DNA of 64,000 bases, taken from the NCBI GenBank assembly GCA_963835775.1, contig CAWIHB010000010.1, forward strand, positions 124,001 to 188,000. Direction: 5' to 3'. The position numbers and the translations under genes are program-made. Under the pieces are notes generated by a model. That model did no database searches. It was not told where the DNA came from and worked only from the letters and a program-made list of their open reading frames with translations. This DNA is from Palsa-504 sp963835775 (GTDB lineage Bacteria; Actinomycetota; Actinomycetes; Streptosporangiales; Streptosporangiaceae). Within the stretch, counting starts at the first letter, position 1; each line of letters opens with the position of its first letter. Shown here piece after piece: positions 63,086 through 64,000 of this stretch.

Positions 63086-63105
63086 GTCGGGACCAACGTC
63101 CCTGC
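63086..63105. promoter_or_regulatory. DevR/DosR-like box
   Basis: The core GGGACCAACGTCCC (63089-63102) differs from the consensus GGGACTWWAGTCCC at two positions and is a clean palindrome. It lies 36 bp upstream of the GTG at 63139, a normal activator distance. This is the best DevR-like site in the window. Confidence 0.6.
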
Positions 63106-63138
63106 CCGCCCCGGCCTGCGAACCGGTGAAATGCAAAG

Positions 63139-63639
63139 GTGTTCGTCGGCGATGAGATGCCCCTCGAGGTCAGTTTCGCTGTAGCCCGGGAAAGGCTGGC
63201 GCAGCTGACCTACAACGGTGCGCTGGTCAGCACCTCGGAAGATGCCTACAGCCACGAGCCCACCCCCATGATCCGGGTGGGCGCCGGCGGCCTGTCCAAG
63301 CTGGTCCGGGTGCAGGTCCGGGAGCTGGCCTGGACCGACACGTCGGCCGGGCTGGCGATCCGGTGGGAGGGCACCGGGCCGGGCGGCGGGCTGTTCCCGG
63401 TACTCGACGCCGATATCAGGCTCATTCCCGCCGGGGAGCACACGAGCGTGCTGATGATGGCCGGCTCGTACCGGCCGCCCTTCGGCCCGCTGGGTGAGAC
63501 ACTTGACCGAGCCATCCTGCACCGGGTGGCCATAACTACGATCCACAGGTTCGTGGCCCAGCTAGCCGCCCTGATCGGCGGGGGTCCGGCCGCGGCCAAG
63601 ACGGCCGCTCCGAACGGGGCCGGGTCTTCGCCGCCCTGA
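63139..63639 (+). CDS. Conserved hypothetical protein, SRPBCC-like
   Basis: 166 residues from a GTG at 63139 (an ATG at 63157 is an alternative). MPLEVSFAVARERLAQLTYN, KLVRVQVRELAWTDTSAGLA and SVLMMAGSYRPPFGPLGETL suggest a helix-grip (SRPBCC-type) fold with a long C-terminal helix, LDRAILHRVAITTIHRFVAQ. Function unknown. It lies just downstream of a strong DevR-like box and converges on the DevS-like gene, so it may belong to that regulon. Confidence 0.65.
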   Translation: MFVGDEMPLEVSFAVARERLAQLTYNGALVSTSEDAYSHEPTPMIRVGAGGLSKLVRVQVRELAWTDTSAGLAIRWEGTGPGGGLFPVLDADIRLIPAGEHTSVLMMAGSYRPPFGPLGETLDRAILHRVAITTIHRFVAQLAALIGGGPAAAKTAAPNGAGSSPP

Positions 63640-63642
63640 CCG

Positions 63643-64000
63643 CTACCTGGTTGCGCCGGGCGGACCTGGTTCCGGCCGCGGCCCGCCAGCCGAGGTGAAA
63701 GCGTAGTCGCGGATGTCCTGAATAACTTCATCCAGCCGGGTCAGCGCGTCACCGAGGCGCTGCCGGACCGTCTCACCGGGCAGGTCCGCGGCGGCCTGCA
63801 AGCTCAGGCCGAGCTGGAACAACCGCTGGACAACGCGGTCGAGCAGCTCCCTGGCCCGCTGCGGCTGATCGGCGGCGGCGTTTCTGGCCAGGCCTGCGAG
63901 GTCATCACGGCGGCGGGGCGCAGTGGCGTCGCGGATAACAGCGAGAACATAGTTCTCCGTGGCGGTCGGCACCGGGCTCAGGCTGATCTCCACCGGGAAC
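63643..64000 (-). CDS. DevS-like sensor protein, N-terminus outside window
   Basis: The frame is open to the right edge (FPVEISLSPVPTATENYVLA enters from beyond base 64000) and ends at 63643, so ~118 C-terminal residues are visible. VEISLSPVPT and VLAVIRDAT are the end of a PAS domain. RELLDRVVQRLFQLGLSLQA and VIQDIRDYAF match the HisKA_3 dimerisation segment of DevS/DosT-type kinases, but the His expected there is not evident and the ATPase domain is missing: the protein stops right after. It may be a kinase-less sensor or a truncated gene. Confidence 0.75.
   Translation of the reverse strand, partial: FPVEISLSPVPTATENYVLAVIRDATAPRRRDDLAGLARNAAADQPQRARELLDRVVQRLFQLGLSLQAAADLPGETVRQRLGDALTRLDEVIQDIRDYAFTSAGGPRPEPGPPGATR

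Noticed and set aside
1..64000. tRNA, rRNA, riboswitch or replication-origin features
   Set aside because: I looked for acceptor-stem/TPsiC patterns and known riboswitch cores in the gaps and saw none; a covariance-model search would settle it.

Overview
The window is very GC-rich, uses GTG starts often, overlaps genes by ATGA or GTGA, and carries families that are typical of filamentous actinomycetes (paired PF04672-type methyltransferases, DUF3500, DUF1697, DUF4118, DUF5996, an Rv2525c-like DUF1906 protein, a SigE-type ECF sigma factor, phosphoketolase with acetate kinase). I read it as a chromosomal stretch from a soil actinobacterium; no species can be named. There is no rRNA, tRNA, CRISPR array, intact insertion sequence or prophage.

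Layout. 0-2.2 kb: DUF3500 (cut by the left edge), DUF1697, SDR. 2.3-5.4 kb: a decayed patch with truncated monooxygenase, HTH protein and DAHP synthase genes, then a frameshifted cation/proton antiporter. 5.4-7.1 kb: a halogenase-like flavoenzyme with a C-terminal zinc ribbon. 7.6-9.6 kb: TetR regulator and a PaaK-like adenylate-forming enzyme. 9.6-10.3 kb: three gene fragments in a row. 10.4-13 kb: two PF04672-type methyltransferases around a DUF4118 membrane protein. 13-17.1 kb: two drug-efflux type MFS proteins, one next to a divergent MarR gene and one carrying its own C-terminal MarR-like domain. 17.1-24.2 kb: an esterase and the protocatechuate branch of the beta-ketoadipate pathway (pcaB-C, then pcaI-J-H-G-D; pcaF is not here). 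24.4-27.2 kb: gabT and a DadA/PuuB-like amine oxidase. 27.2-37.9 kb: mixed housekeeping and accessory genes (ICMT-like methyltransferase, a methyltransferase that lost its stop, a 5-formyl-THF cyclo-ligase pseudogene, Fe-alcohol dehydrogenase, ABM monooxygenase, ECF sigma, GalT-like protein, DUF1906 protein, RNase Z, aldo/keto reductase, dodecin, hydrolase).

37.9-47.1 kb is a coherent catabolic island: a five-gene, translationally coupled operon for a molybdenum hydroxylase with two different large subunits plus a GntR/FCD regulator, facing a crotonase and an acyl-CoA ligase. A palindrome of the kind bound by FCD-type GntR proteins lies between them. 47.2-50.3 kb: DUF5996, a channel-like membrane protein and a PadR pair. 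50.5-53.0 kb: a split b6-type cytochrome b with an unrecognised membrane-anchored partner and small membrane proteins, without Rieske or cytochrome c1.

53.1-64 kb looks like a low-oxygen/acetate module: phosphoketolase, acetate kinase, an acyl-CoA synthetase (NDP-forming) relative lacking part of its ATP-grasp, a CBS-BON protein, a zinc-ADH lacking its catalytic domain, a PPOX-like protein, an XylE-type catechol 2,3-dioxygenase, a polytopic membrane protein and, at the right edge, the PAS/dimerisation part of a DevS-like sensor. Several sites resemble the DevR/DosR box.

Two patterns cut across the window. At least seven unrelated genes contain in-frame tandem repeats (15, 18, 24 or 51 bp), mostly at protein ends. 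Many genes also carry clean internal deletions or truncations, which could be real decay or assembly error.
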